Positions 21,875 through 35,120 of a DNA stretch of 64,000 nucleotides are shown one piece after another. Source of the stretch: Amaurobius ferox (lineage: Eukaryota; Arthropoda; Arachnida; Araneae; Amaurobiidae); NCBI GenBank assembly GCA_951213105.1, contig OX578146.1, positions 56,613,069 to 56,677,068 of the forward strand, read 5' to 3'. Position numbers and translations under genes: made by a program. Every line of letters begins with the position of its first letter. Position 1 is the stretch's first letter. Below the pieces are notes generated by a model. The model worked only from the letters and a program-made list of their open reading frames with translations. It was not told the origin of the DNA and ran no database searches.

Positions 21875-22999
21875 TTTTTTCCATTGGTGGGCCGTATTCA
21901 AATTAAACTTTGCTACTTTATGAAATTAGTTCTTGTGGTGCAACGCTCATTGCTACATTTTCTTTGCTGATTTGTTTTCATATTTCACTTCACTTCTACA
22001 ATGAAAAGTTGTTTTTATATTAAACGCGGTCGCATGTTGGGAAATATCGGCAAAATTAATATTGAATAAATAAATTTGGTATTTTTTTTTTACATTAGAC
22101 GGTTATAAAAACTTTAAACTACGGGAACAGGGAATTTGGGAAGAAGACATATGAGCAATAACTTATTTTTTTACTTATCTGGTAATGAAGAAAATAAAAA
22201 AAAAACTTAAAATGCGAGAGACAAAATAAAAAAAAACTAACACTCTTCTAAAGCTGCGAAAATAACAATTATTTTTAATTAAACCTTCTGCAGTTGGCAT
22301 GCAAATATAATAATTCAACAAACATAACTCGTAATTTAATTACTTTACTTCGATGAACCATGCATATATCCGTTGACGTGAAAGACTTAATATTTTAAAA
22401 GGATAATTTTTTCACATTTCTATAAAAAATTGTATTGAAATAAAATCCATTATATTCAGGGTTTTTTATATATTTTCATAGAACCGATATAGCATTTCCC
22501 ATAAAACAAATGTTGTATTAGTACTTAGAAAAATATTTTTAATTGCTTGGAAGGAAACGGATACGTATATTTTGTTGTAGTTTAAAATCATATCCACTTT
22601 TTTCTTTAATGTTTCTTTCAACCTTACTTTCTATAAATAAACTCTATTTTTTTTCTTATTTTACATTTAATCTAAATATATATATTTGAATTTTCAAAAT
22701 ACCTTAATCATATAACGTCCTAATATTCCTTGAAAAAATCAAACTTTATTATTTCAAAGGTGTTATAAACCCTCTACTTCGAAAGTGTGGTCTGAAACAG
22801 ACGCTAAGAACATCTGTCGTATTAATCATAATTTTATATAAATCTCAATTTTACCAATTTCCATGTTTCTTCAGTACAAAATATGGCCCATCCAATGCTA
22901 GCAGTAAATTTGTCAAATATTTTTCATAACGAATTATTTGTTTCAAATTACAACTGCAATCGTAATCCTTAAAGACAAAATACTAATGCCAAAAGCAGC
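21875..22999. other. AT-rich, no gene recognised
   Basis: Only short frames; poly-A and poly-T tracts. No repeat partner seen in the window. Confidence 0.5.
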
Positions 23000-25170
23000 A
23001 CTTGAATCGGTAATTTTAATTTGTAGAAGTCTTCTTACGGCGGCTGCAAGGACACTTGACAGGAGTGATGTCGATCATATGCACTTATGGTTATACCGTG
23101 CATCACAAAGTCATTGTCTGTGTCTGTCACGCTCCACAACGAATTTTGAAAACTTAGCGACAGATTTGGCATGATATCAACAATTTGGCAACTTTTTCAA
23201 AATGCCGCAAAGTTGACTAAATTGAAAAATTGAACAAAACATATTCTTTTCGTTGTATTTAATATCTTTCTTTGAAAACTCAATCGTCTTAATTTATTTT
23301 CACTTTGTGAAAATTATTAGGCAACGAGAATAAGGCTTTCCCTCCCTCGAACCAAAAACCTCTCTTGTGTTCTTAAATCCAACGAGTTCACTTAACTGAT
23401 TTTTACCAATGGGGTAATAAATTGTGGGACTGCAGGGATATTTTCGTTTCAAAACCGGAGAAATGTCGAACTCCATCGAATTATAGTCCAAAACAGCAAT
23501 TAAACAATGCGCGTACACTATCCATACCTCATTCGTTTTGAAGAGAACCATAAATCGCTAATTAATATACAATGACTCAGGTTTCCCCTCTTTCTGCATA
23601 TGTGACTACTTAGCTGTATATCTGTCCGAAATGCTTTGCAAAATGTTGATGAAAACGATACTGTATAAACAAAAATGGCGCGAAACTGAAAAATTTAAAA
23701 TCAAAACATAAGTGTCATATTGATTTTCAATTTCAGGAATTTTTTTCCAATTTATTAAAATGAATAAACGGATGGTTCATTATGTTTCAATAGGATATGT
23801 TTGTCTGTCCGTATGTCCCACTTGGCTACGATTATGAGTATGGCATCCGGGGTGACAGATCTGCGACTTCAGGAAAATATCGCCAATAAAGACAATAATG
23901 CTGCTAAACTGATAAAAATTCAATAATGCAGAATATGGCTACCATTAATTAAATTTTGTTTCTTCGATAATTCTTGTCGTTTTGAGGAAATTATTAATTT
24001 AATATCCTTTATTAAACATATACTGAGTTACATTGTTTGTGGGACAGCTACGTTTCCTTAGGCCTTAGGGAACGTCAATTATTTGCGTTATGTTAGTGGC
24101 TGGTATAGAAAGTATTTTTCATTAAGAAGTTGTTTAAGAGATAATAATACTGAATGGGAGATGTGTATAACTCGCTTGTATATGTGGATATTATGAGCGC
24201 AAGCGCAGCAGGTAGACAGATGCAGTTAAAGCTTTTGCAAATGTACCCTATCATATGACGTGTATTCCGGCTTCTAGGTATATTCGGTAAGAAGAAGCGT
24301 TAACAATGGTAAAATATGTATAAATTAATAAAATTTTGAAATTACAAATGAACATGACCGTACATAAAAATACGCTTTTATAAATTACTCACCCTGTTGC
24401 AAAATTATAGAAGCGGGTCTAATTATAATGACCCAGGTCTATATCTATCTGTGTCTGTCCCTCTGTCAGGAAAGCTTGACGAAAAATTGAATACTTTTAT
24501 AACGAAATTGGAGACATTTAAAAAATATTCCCAAAAAGGTGAAAAGGACTCCAAATTAATTAAAACGATGTTATATTTCCGACAAGGACGCCAAATTGAT
24601 AAAATTTAAAATCAAAACGTAAGAAAAAAATTCATTTGCAATTTCAGGAATTTATTTTAGTTCAAAGAAATAAATACACGGATGATTTATTTTGTTTTAG
24701 TTGGTGCTATCTCTCTGTTTGGCTGTCTATCCTAGTCGAAGACACATTTGGGCCGCAAACCTGGTGATAAGAAAAACTTGAGCAAAGTGCATAAGCTCAA
24801 ATAAAATGATATTGCAGCATTGAATTTTTGCTTGCAAAATAATGCTGCAATGATGATTTCTCAATTTTTGCTTATCTTACCAGAAAAAACTATATTTTAT
24901 TTATTTCAACCTGGTGGTTTTTGAAAAATCAAAATTCACAAACTTCGCCAAATCGACGAAAAAACTGCCAAATCACCCAAAATTCAATTACTAAAAAAAT
25001 CTACACTATTGATTAAACATAATTTCTTTGATAATCCTTGTTGCTCCTTGGTAAATATTAATTTATTATTATTTCGTATAAATATGAGTTTTACTGCTTA
25101 TAGGACAGCTTCGTTTTGTTAGGTTGTCTAGATGAGTGTAAATAAATATAACTAATTTTGAAAATGATAT
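23000..25170 (+). repeat. H2 dispersed repeat, copy 1
   Basis: Collinear with 61,570-63,756. Shared landmarks are GCACTTATGGTTATA, CATCACAAAGTCATT, GACAGATCTGCGACTTCA, GGTAGACAGATGCA, ATGACGTGTATTCC and AGGACAGCTTCGTTTTGTTAGG. No protein motif. It contains TTGGCA/TTGGCGA words like those of families A and N1. Confidence 0.8.
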
Positions 25171-25985
25171 AGTACGCAGGTTTTGACAGGGAGTGGTATA
25201 AGAATAAGTGATGTTCAGTGTGAGAGGTGTATGATTGGCTAGCTTATGTTGATTTTAGGAGCGCATGTCCCTCAAGTTGCGTACAGATGGGAGGACATGT
25301 TTTACATCCTCATAGATAGGGGATGGAAGGTATACTAGTAAGTAATAATTAAAAGTTAAATATTGTTTATAAGGGCACCCCTTTCATTTGTATATCGCTT
25401 TAATGTAATAAAAATGCAGTTAAAATATATGTAAATTAAATACATGAAAGTGTCCAATTGTGGACTGTCTAGATGTTCCGGTAATCGACTTATTCTACAA
25501 AATCGAGTAGATCCCTGTGTTGGGTCCAAGACGGCCCATCAAGATAAGATTCAAACTTCAAAGAGTTAAAATATATTTTACAAGGCAACAATATTCTATG
25601 TTTGGAATTTCTAGCTGCAACTGTTCTCGTGTTATTCCCGCAGAACGAGTGTTATTCCTATGACTGGCCAAAGAGGATCTAGCCAGATAAGTTTCTATCT
25701 CGAAAAACATAAAATATAGTGAAAAAAAAACAATATACTAATTTTGAAAATAAGTTTCGACCTGTCCGTCTGCTCTTGGGAAGAGATACACCCACGCAGC
25801 AACGTGATATGCTCTAAATTAGTGCGTTTAGTCAACTGCGGACGGGCAAGGTGCTTCAGTCACTACTCAATCTTTGTAATAAGCCTCATCTAATGGACGC
25901 TAGTCCTCTCAGTTCACATATAGAATTCGTGAACACGAGAGGAAAGGGTTGAAGTAACCTAAATAAGAATGGTTAACATCTAGTA
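25171..25985 (+). repeat. first copy of a direct duplication
   Basis: Shares AATGATATAGTA, GGGAGTGGTATAAGAATAA, GCAACTGTTCTCGTGTTATT and GCTAGTCCTCTCAGTTCAC with 26,150-27,620. Here the word GCAACGTGATATGCTCTAAA occurs once, at about 25,799. Confidence 0.8.
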
Positions 25986-26149
25986 GATGTATAAATTCAA
26001 ATAAGAACGTTTCATATGAAAACGCGCATACCTGACCGTCGTCCTTTAGGGTGAATTTTTCCTCAACGCGTATGCGTGACAGCTGTCGTCAATGCAAGTT
26101 CGCAGCTGACCGTCCGAAAGGGGCTAAGGGACTTTAGCTAATTTGCGGA

Positions 26150-27620
26150 ATGATATAGTATGTATGTTTCGATAGAGAGTGGTATAAGAATAACTAATGT
26201 TCAGTACGAGAGGTATTGATTTTAGGAGCGCAAGTGCTTCAAGTTGCGGACAGATGGGAGGAAATGTTTTACAACTTCATGGATGGTGGATAGGAGGCAT
26301 GCCAATAAGTAAAATACACATGACAGTACGAAACAATCAAAAGTTAAACATAGTTTTGAAGGACCCCTCTTTTCCACTTGTATATAGCTTTAATGCAATA
26401 AAAATGCAAATAAAATATATGAAAATTAAATGCAAGAAAGCCTAGCCAGATAAGATTCAATCTCCAAAATATTAAAATATATTTTATAAGACAACAACAT
26501 TCTAAATTTGGAATTTCTAGCTGCAACTGTTCTCGTGTTATTCCCTCAGAACGAACATTATTCCTTTGTGGGCCAAATGCGGGGAAACCAGATAAGGTTG
26601 AATCTCCAAAGACTTAAAATATACAGTAAAAGTCAACGACATACTGATTTTGGAGTACTTTTTTTTTCAGTCTCTCAGTCTACTCTTGGATAGAGATACT
26701 CCCGCGCAGCAACTTGATATGCTCTAAATTAGTGCCTTTAGGCTTGCAACTTGATATGCTCTAAATTAGTGCCTTTAGGCTTGCAACTTGATATGCTCTA
26801 AATTAGTGCCTTTAGACTTGCAACTTGATATGCTCTAAATTAGTGCCTTTAGGCTTGCAACTTGATATGCTCTAAATTAGTGCCTTTAGGCTTGCAACTT
26901 GATATGCTCTAAATTAGTGCCTTTAGGCTTGCAACTTGATATGCTCTAAATTAGTGCCTTTAGGCTTGCAACTTGATATGATCTAAATTAGTGCCTTTAG
27001 GCCTGAAACTTGATATGCTCTAAATTAGTGCCTTTAGACTTGCAACTTGATATGCTCTAAATTAGTGCCTTTAGGCTTGCAACTTGATATGCTCTAAATT
27101 AGTGCCTTTAGGCTTGCAACTTGATATGCTCTAAATTAGTGCCTTTAGACTTGCAACTTGATATGCTCTAAATTAGTGCCTTTAGGCTTGCAACTTGATA
27201 TGCTCTAAATTAGTGCCTTTAGGCTTGCAACTTGATATGCTCTAAATTAGTGCCTTTAGGCTTGCAAATTGATATGCTCTAAATTAGTGCCTTTAGACTT
27301 GCAACTTGATATGCTCTAAATTAGTGCCTTTAGACTTGCAACTTGATATGCTCTAAATTAGTGCCTTTAGGCTTGCAACTTCATATGCTCTAAATTAGTG
27401 CCTTTAGGCTTGCAACTTGATATGCTCTAAATTAGTGCCTTTAGGCTTGCAACTTGATATGCTCTAAATTAGTGACGAACGGGTAAGGTGGTTCAGCAAC
27501 TTCTGAGTTTTTGTAAATAAACCTCATCTCATGGGCGCTAGTCCTCTCAGTTCACGTATGCAATCCGTACACACCAGTAGAACGGGTTTGAAACAACCTA
27601 GATAAGAATGGCCATTTTAT
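26150..27620 (+). repeat. second copy of the direct duplication, with satellite expansion
   Basis: Same order of landmarks as 25,171-25,985, but the single 37-bp word has grown into the array at 26,709-27,475. Both end in similar CTCAGTTCACRTAT and AATAAGAATGG-like sequence. Confidence 0.8.
26709..27475 (+). repeat. 37-bp tandem array, 20 full units plus one partial
   Basis: Units start GCAACTTGATATGCTCTAAA and repeat every 37 nt from 26,709 to 27,449 with no indel. Variants are few: ggctt or gactt at the unit end, one unit with ATGATCTAA, one with TTCATATG. The near identity points to recent expansion. Confidence 0.97.
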
Positions 27621-27624
27621 ATTA

Positions 27625-28497
27625 GCAGTTGTAAGAACGACCATTTCAATTTCTGCAACAGAAAAGCCAGATCATATTTATTTTTATTCCACAAAGACTT
27701 GACCATTTTATACTATGTATATATCTAAGCCGAAAAAAAATTGCTACGCTTATATCATCTGTTCATAGAAGCTTAAATGAGTTAAATACAAACCAGAAAA
27801 CCATCTAAATTACAACTCTATTAAGGTAGCTGTGGATTCCCATGATTAAGTTTATCATAAAGTGAAGTTCACAAAGTCGTAACATAAAGCGGTTGCCACT
27901 ATGAATTTTGTACTGGACGAAAATCATTATTGTGACAGTTCCATATGCAATCTATAAAAATAATTTCGTAATGAAGAATTTAAGTCCCTTGCCAAGATCT
28001 ACGTTTATATTTCAGTTACATTTCCAGTAAGTAGAAGACAGGCTCACTTTAAGGCAAAACTACCCAATTAATTTTGATGAACTCAATACAACGCTTAGAA
28101 AATAGATTGTCTCTCTAAACATAAAATGAAAGGAAATTAAAAAAGATGCTATGTCATAAAAGTTTACGTATAGCTTCTAATAACATAGCCTAATTCATTT
28201 TTCACCATTCTAGGGTTAAAATCCCTGTTAAAATATTATTTTAAAATGTTGATGATATATTCACCCTGTGCCATCTTCATATCAAAAATTCCATGCATTG
28301 TACATATCTGTTGCTTGGAAAATATTCGAACAGTTTTATCTAGCTAAATATAATTATTTAGATGTCTCCGCAAAAATTTGCAATGGCAATCTTCTTCTGG
28401 CACTTTTGCTTAAATAGTCAGACAATGATAAGTACGACCGTGCCTATTATAAGAAATTATACAAATAAAAATACTGACAATTATGTTTCAAGAGGTA
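27625..28497. other. AT-rich, no gene recognised
   Basis: No motif-bearing frame and no repeat partner noticed. Confidence 0.45.
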
Positions 28498-28845
28498 GCG
28501 GAAAAAAGCACATAAGTCAAAAATTCCAATTTTTTATAAGATATTTGATTTAAGAAATTTATGATCTTTGTTTTGGGAAAAGCACATAAATCAGTCAGGC
28601 TTCTAAAATGTTAAAAGAAGAAAATTATAAACACTTATTACATTTTGTACGGCTGCAGCAGAATAAAAAATGTAATTTAAGGAAAGTTACTATTTTAGTT
28701 CATAAATGTATAAAAACTGCATAAAAATTAAATTCATATTCTGAAAACAAAAAAATAAATTTAAAAAAAAAAGTTTTCCAGAAAACATCAACATTTTCTT
28801 TTCTCGAAATTTTTATTTTTGACTTATGTGCTTTCCCCTTCAACT
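28498..28845. repeat. foldback/MITE-like inverted repeat
   Basis: GGAAAAAAGCACATAAGTCA near 28,499 is answered by TGACTTATGTGCTTTCCCC near 28,821 in reverse complement. A third direct copy (GGGAAAAGCACATAAATCAG) sits at 28,575. The ~350-bp span has no coding potential. Confidence 0.6.
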
Positions 28846-29689
28846 CTAGATTTAATTATTGAAAATAAAAATAATTATTTAGAAACAAAATTTTACTGTG
28901 AAATTCGAGCCAAAATGTATCACGTCTATTTGTAAATGCCCCCAATTTAACCACACCAATTTTCCCATTCGGGGCAACTATCCATCTTACATAATAAATA
29001 AAATTGTTTGTTTGTGCATGTTGACTGTAGAGGGAAATCTATGCGTCGTACAGCCATAAGATTTGGTACACAGGTATTTTAAAATCCAGGAAGGTGTACC
29101 TTGGCTTCATTTTTTAATTTTAATTAGTTTTTTATGTTTTAGCTATTTGTCACAAATCGTTTCCTTAGAGTTAGAAAATTTTATCACAGAATTTCTATCT
29201 TGACACAATTGGAAAGATAGATGATCGTTCTTTCCAACGACGTTTGAACGGGATCCGTTCATATTTATTTTTATGGAAGTAACAAAATTGGAAGATCGAA
29301 TTTAGGGATTTCAAAACATCTTCCAAGATGTCCTTCATGGATTCAAACTTTTACCGGCAGATATTACAGAGCAAGGACACCAAGCTAGGACAGCATAGCC
29401 TTTCCTAAGGATTTAAGCCAAGACTTACATCAAATCATTACATCTATTTATGAATGTGAAATTTCTGGATCGAAGCCATTTTAAATAGTTTTCAAATGTA
29501 TTTTCTAAGTAACGGAAGCTTATTTTATTAATTATACGTAATAAATGCTTATTTAGGACTAGGGCAAAGACGGGTAATTTATGTAGTTTATAATAAATAC
29601 AAAAAGGATGGGAGCGTATAACTTTGTTAACAGCTGGTTTCATGTCAAATAAACGTTTCAGTAGATTCAAAAGTTATAAAAGAAAGGTA
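28846..29689. other. AT-rich, no gene recognised
   Basis: Includes a stretch (29,010-29,320) of a type common in dispersed arthropod repeats (AGATTTGGTACACAGG, CGTTTGAACGGGATCCG), but no second copy is in this window. Confidence 0.4.
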
Positions 29690-30030
29690 CAGAAACGAAA
29701 TCTCGTATTAAAACTAACTCTGCAAAATGAAGTCTATATTTTTATTTCAATTTATATATTGCCTGAAGTGTCATAAATTTCGAAGGTAGCCATATTAACA
29801 AACTATGGTTCAGCTCAGTAATAACATTAACATTATTATATCGTAATACAAAGTTTGACATTATAACAAGTAAAACGCGAAATATAAATAACGTCTTGCT
29901 ATTATATGCCGGTAATATTTCAAAAATATGTTATATATAATGGAAACTTTCGATAATCAGTGATGACGTGCATTACGCATTCTCGTCCCGGAAGCTGTCT
30001 CCATTATGGTCACAGCAGCAAATATCTTTA
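29690..30030 (-). repeat. inverted partner of the repeat at 2,085-2,450
   Basis: Contains CTCTGCAAAATGAAGTCTAT, GAAGGTAGCCATATTAACA and ATGCCGGTAATATTTCAAAA, reverse complements of the words at 2,165-2,440. Confidence 0.65.
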
Positions 30031-33000
30031 AGTAGAGTACACATCTTCGGAGTACCATCAAATCCTACCGAAGAAAGCATGACCGTTTATGTGGCAACAC
30101 GTTATTCGCTTTGGAAATAACAACCTGTAAAGTAAGATTGCCAACGAATGCACGAAATTTAGAAAAAAGTAATTAGGCGCTATTTTTTTAAACCTTTAAA
30201 TATTATGTTCAGACTGTCAACAGCCCCTGCGGACAATACTTGGTTGACTATGTGGCACATCCTTGAACGCCTTAGACTAAAATTCTAATGTTAATAGAAT
30301 GCAATCCATTTCTATTTTGCAAAAATCAATAAATATCAAGTACCCGACATTAGCTGAGATTTAAAGCATGGATTAATTGAAATCATGTATTCAATTTTTC
30401 AGAAAGCGTAATCGCATCCTTCCCGCTACCCACATTTTCAAACAAATGAACCAAAATACGTCTAAATAAACTCCATTGTAACTCTTCAAGGTTACCTGCA
30501 TAGTCCGCTTAGTCCACTTACGTAATCTACGTACACTCTGTCGCGGTATGATAAGCATACCGGACATATTTAGGCCAAAAATTATGAAATTATGACATTC
30601 AAAAATCAATATTTAAATGGAATATTAATATTTGGAAATTAATATTGCTACTAGAAAGGAAGAGCAAGCAAACTGGTGCAATGACATTGACCTAATAGTC
30701 AAGGGCAACAATATTTCAGGAAAGGTGAGAAACACACCTGAAACATCTATATAAGTGTCACGTGTCACTTAGCATGATGGATGGCAAGACATGAATGGCA
30801 CAAAAATGGCAGTCGCTAAGGGAAATGAGCACTAAATGGATTTTGGAACAAGTAAGAAAAGCCTTGGGACAAATTAAGAGGCAGTGAGAATTACCATGCC
30901 AAACATCAAGCAGGAGTAGAAGTTCCCATGACAATACTCACTGCAATTTAATATAAGGCAAGAAACATCAAGGGAATACTTGAAAAACGCTCTTTTCTTT
31001 TTTTTCCTGCCGCTTTCCCAGAGACGAGGGAAGGGGGAAATGCACTTGTGGCGGCGAATGATACTGACTGGTACGAACGCGGAGGAATACAGAGGCAAAA
31101 CTGGGTCAAAGTGAAGCCTGAGCACGGCTGTATACTTCCGCAGTTTGGAATTGTACATATAGCTGAAGCTACGGACTATAGAACATCATCTCTTAACAAA
31201 CATCTTAACGTATCTTAACTTAACTGTAACTGAAGAAGTAACTTATCTGATACGAACGTATCTTCACTTATATTCTTAACTGATCATCTTAACTTACTTG
31301 ACATCTTAACGTATCTTAGAACTTCTTCCTAACGAACTTCAACTTATATTCTTTTTGATACGACTTACCTGATATGTCACGCCACTGACTTGAGGAACAT
31401 TTTGGAATCACCTGAGTGGAGTGAGGCATACCATAGCCTCACCTTACAAAATCGAATTTTCATTATGGTGAATAAGAACTTCAAATGCTAATGTTGGACT
31501 GGAAGGATGTGCGACAGCTATGCAAAGTTTTTAACGCTTAAGTGCTAGACTTGGTCTTTATCTGATGATGGAATCCTGAAGGAGAGTCTTAGAATCAATA
31601 ATGATTTTATACTGATTGTGAGAAGAATAACTGGATGTGGTATTCGATGAATGATATATAGATTAAAAATATCAGCAAGATTTCCAGATCTCCGAAGAAT
31701 TAGAACAAGTGAATCTACATAGTGATGAACAATTTTCACAAAGTGACAGACACTACATAATCACGGTAGGAGCTCTTCTAAAGAATGAAGCACAAATAGT
31801 AGACTATGTGAACTAAAAAAATAAGTGCCAAAGAACTATAGTGACACTACTCAAGAAGTGAAAAATGTGCATTTGAGATTTACACTCATATTAGTCAGAA
31901 AGCATAAAAGAAATGAGTGATACGCCGTAAAATAGTGTAATACTGTTTGCTCGTTTGAAAGAGACGATCGTTTTACCCTTTCTAAAAACAGTTATTTCAC
32001 TCATGTAATTAATATTACTATTTCATAATCGGAAGCATGAAATTATAGCAATGTAAGATATTTTTTCTTAAAATTAAAAATACTATCTCAGTTAGTTTAT
32101 ATCCTATTTAAGAAATTAAGAACAATACTCAATGATTATGTTAGAAGTATTTTCTGGCATTGTGGGTGTACTCTCAGAATATAAGAATGAGTTCATATTT
32201 CTGGATGACTAACACGTTAATTTAAAAGCAGCTTTCTGCCTAAGAAAACAATATACAGCTAATAGTTCGATAATTATCTTTCAAGATCACTATACAACTG
32301 CTAATTACAATAAAGCAGCAATTAAATGTCCTGTTAGTTAAAATTGTTGATACTATTTTCAAAACGCTGACACATCTCACAATTAAATTTAGCTTGCATC
32401 ACATCAACTATGCGACGAGTGGTAGCCTGGCATATGCTGACATGGATTGCTTTCCATTCATAGCTGGGGTCCGAACACGGGTAGATCCGTATAACTCTTA
32501 GGGATATCTATAGGTAGAACAGACAAGGGTACCCCATTCTCTGTTTTGTATCGTAAGTGATTAATAATGTGTAAATCCATCTAAAATAGTGTCACATTCA
32601 AGAAATAATGATCGCAGTGTGCTTACTAGACACCCTTGCGCGAAATCTAAAATGGCGCCTAGAAACCCTATTATCCCCAACTCCCAACCTAGCCTCATAT
32701 ATAGGGTTTTTAAGGTATGTTATATATTTTTTATTTCTAATCGCAGATTTAGAAGCATTTTGAAACGAAAGTCCAGTATTTCGAATTTTATGTCTCCAGT
32801 ACTTAAAAAGTTTATAATTTTTTAATTTATTTCAGCAGTAGAAACAAATTAATGCGGGTAATATATCACTTAACATTAACAAATTTTATTTTGAGAGAAA
32901 TCAGTAAAATAAATGGAGTTGCTGCTGACTCGATTTAGCTGAAAAGCAATAATCGATTATTGTAGATGGCAATTAAAATAATTAAAACGCATTTCATGAA

Positions 33001-33329
33001 AATCACTTGAATCTTTCGAAAAATGTGGCTCTTCCTAAAGAGAGATAACATTTCAGTTATTTAAAGATCGGCTCTCGTAATTATAGCAATCTCACCAAGT
33101 TCATGACATTTTTTTTTTCAACTTGTTCATGAAATATCTCTATATTGCAATATTTTCCTATATATCAAGAACGGCTTATGGAAATTGATAAATGATTGTA
33201 TTCATTTACCTTTGGTTGAAACTATTTAATAAGCTAACTATATGAAAAATTATACAGAGGAAGAAGCTCACAGGCAACTTCGGAAAAATGAGTGGTCTAC
33301 AACTTTATAGGAATTTGAGGTTTTTATAG
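30031..33329. other. long stretch without recognised gene
   Basis: No frame with a known motif. 31,160-31,370 is a degenerate low-complexity patch built of ATCTTAAC/CGTATCTTAAC words. 32,620-32,710 is GC-richer (CAAAATGGCGCCTAGAAACC) and open for 78 codons without a recognised motif. Possibly LTR or other repeat debris; I cannot place it. Confidence 0.4.
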
Positions 33330-34480
33330 TAAGTTTATATGGTCGAGGTATATACTGTGCAAGAAGTCTCGAACTTGATTGTCTGTAGTTTTGAGTCCAC
33401 CTTTCTTCCGCGATTAATGGCAAGAGACAGATTCCGAGAAATTATGAGATTCTTACGATTTGACATAAAAACAATACGATCTGAACGCCTTCAAACACAT
33501 AAGTTTGGCCTTAATTCAAAATTTGGGTGAAATTTATTCTACACTCGATTACCAGCTACAAATCAGGACTTCATATAACAATTGATGAGCAACTGTTTTC
33601 TACAAAAGCCAGATGTCGTTTTACACAATATATGCCAAATAAACCAGATAAATTTGGAATAAAATTCAAGCCCACTGTTGATGTTCACATTAAGTACATA
33701 CTAAATGGCTTCCCATATCTAAGTAAAGAGGAGCAGAGTCCTTAAATCAACTCTCTCCAAATAAGTCGTTTTGCGTCTAGTGAATCCTTCTGAAAACAAA
33801 GGCGACAACTTTTTCACAACGCTGAAGCTGTTGCAGATGCTAAAAGAAATGAATACAAGCTTGGTAGGGAGCGTAAAGCAAATTCGAAGGGAAACTCCTG
33901 AATCCTGAAATTGTGAAAAAAATGAAGAAACCGTTGTACGAAACATTATTGCTAAAACACAATGCTATTACTATGACAGTTTACCAATAAAAACGTCTTA
34001 TTACTCAGCCCACTTCACCCCATAGGTGATATTAATAATAATGTTTTTATATACAATATCGTTCTATAATTCTAAAAAATGTGGTGTAGATGTTGCCGAT
34101 CAATTGGCGCAAAAATACTCGGTAAAGGCAGGGTCCAGGAAGTGGCATGTGTTCAACAATATCCTTGATCTCTCTGGAATTAATTCTTGAATTTTGTATA
34201 AAGCATTTACCTGTAAACCCATTTCAAGGAGCAAAATCCTTCAGCAACTTATTGAAGAGCTTCGGAGTCCTTATATTTTGTATACTCGAAAAAGAAACAA
34301 TCCGGACATACAGCAAACATCTATAACTAACGGAGAATCCGTAGCAAGCGCGAAAAAGAGTTCTTAAGTTTCGAAATGTGAAAACAAACCTGTTGACATT
34401 TGTTACGATTGTAAAACACCAGTCTGTGGCAAGTGCACAACATATATAAAAATAAGTTGCTCTAATTGTGTATAGTAGAT
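33330..34480 (+). pseudogene. piggyBac-family transposase, frameshifted
   Basis: Successive frames read RDRFREIMRFLRFD, then LHITIDEQLF, MPNKPDKFGIKF, GFPYLSKEE and GDNFFTTLKLLQ. Further on come GVDVADQLA, RKWHVFNNILDLSGINS, and a Cys-rich tail CYDCKTPVCGKC...CSNC. These match the piggyBac transposase catalytic domain and C-terminal zinc-binding region, which cut and join DNA at TTAA. All three catalytic aspartates appear to survive, at 33,584 (IDE), 33,804 (GDN) and 34,089 (GVD). The copy is broken by frame changes and by in-frame stops (one TGA in the INS-ILYK segment near 34,186, one TAA near 34,364). No TTAA-flanked ends were identified. It is not obviously the parent of the elements at 8,971 and 51,305. 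Confidence 0.88.
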
Positions 34481-34849
34481 GGACTATGAAAGAACACTTC
34501 ATTGGTAAGAAAGTCAATTGTTTTTACCCCAGATTTCTTCATTCTTTTTCCAACGAAGATATACACATTTTATTTTGTACTGAAAACGCATTCGTATTTT
34601 TAGAAGCATTGACGCTATATTTTATTTTGTAAAAAAACCATAGTATTAGTTGATAAAATTTGCTTAAAATCTATAGTGCCAAAAGCAAAACTCCTTACAA
34701 AAATGAAATTTGTATGTATTTTATGCTTATTTTTAGATCAACGTTTTCATAATTTCCGACATTATATTACATAATCTTAATATTACTCTAAAAAAAATGA
34801 ATAATTTCCATTACTATAAAAATGAGTACTTATTTATGTACTAGAACAT
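34481..34849. other. AT-rich, no gene recognised
   Basis: Probably the 3' flank or terminal part of the piggyBac copy. No TIR could be matched by eye. Confidence 0.4.
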
Positions 34850-35120
34850 CAATTTGGGGATACTCTTTGTCAATTTGACCCATCCCGAGGTATTGGGTAT
34901 ACAGAAACTGCCGCGGTTCTAAAGTTAACTGTCTAAAAAGATGCCAAGAATTGGCTTTGGATAAAAAACAAGACGAGTAAACGAAACGAAAAATTTGGTA
35001 CGGATAAAATGCAATCAAGAGTGATTTTAAAGGTGAGTTAGTGCTTAATTTAGTAACACCATATCCAAAGAACTAGCAATTAATTCACTGGATAGATCCC
35101 AGTAAAATTTACAGCAAAAT
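34850..35120 (+). pseudogene. third Gypsy Pol remnant
   Basis: Read across stops: NCLKRCQELALDKKQDE, TKRKIWYG, NAIKSDFKGELVLNLVT, then an HWIDPSKIYSKI segment. It is the same C-terminal integrase region as at 2,843 and again directly precedes H1. Confidence 0.65.

Noticed and set aside
23938..24250. Conserved coding exon, because 62,500-62,810 is very similar
   Set aside because: The similarity continues through non-coding parts of H2 with indels that shift frames; it is repeat homology.
26709..27475. CRISPR-like array
   Set aside because: Units are contiguous 37-bp tandem repeats without unique spacers, in a eukaryotic context.
32589..32825. 78-codon frame starting MSHSRNNDRS as a host exon
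   Set aside because: Only the first part is GC-rich, with no motif and no splice context that can be judged by eye.
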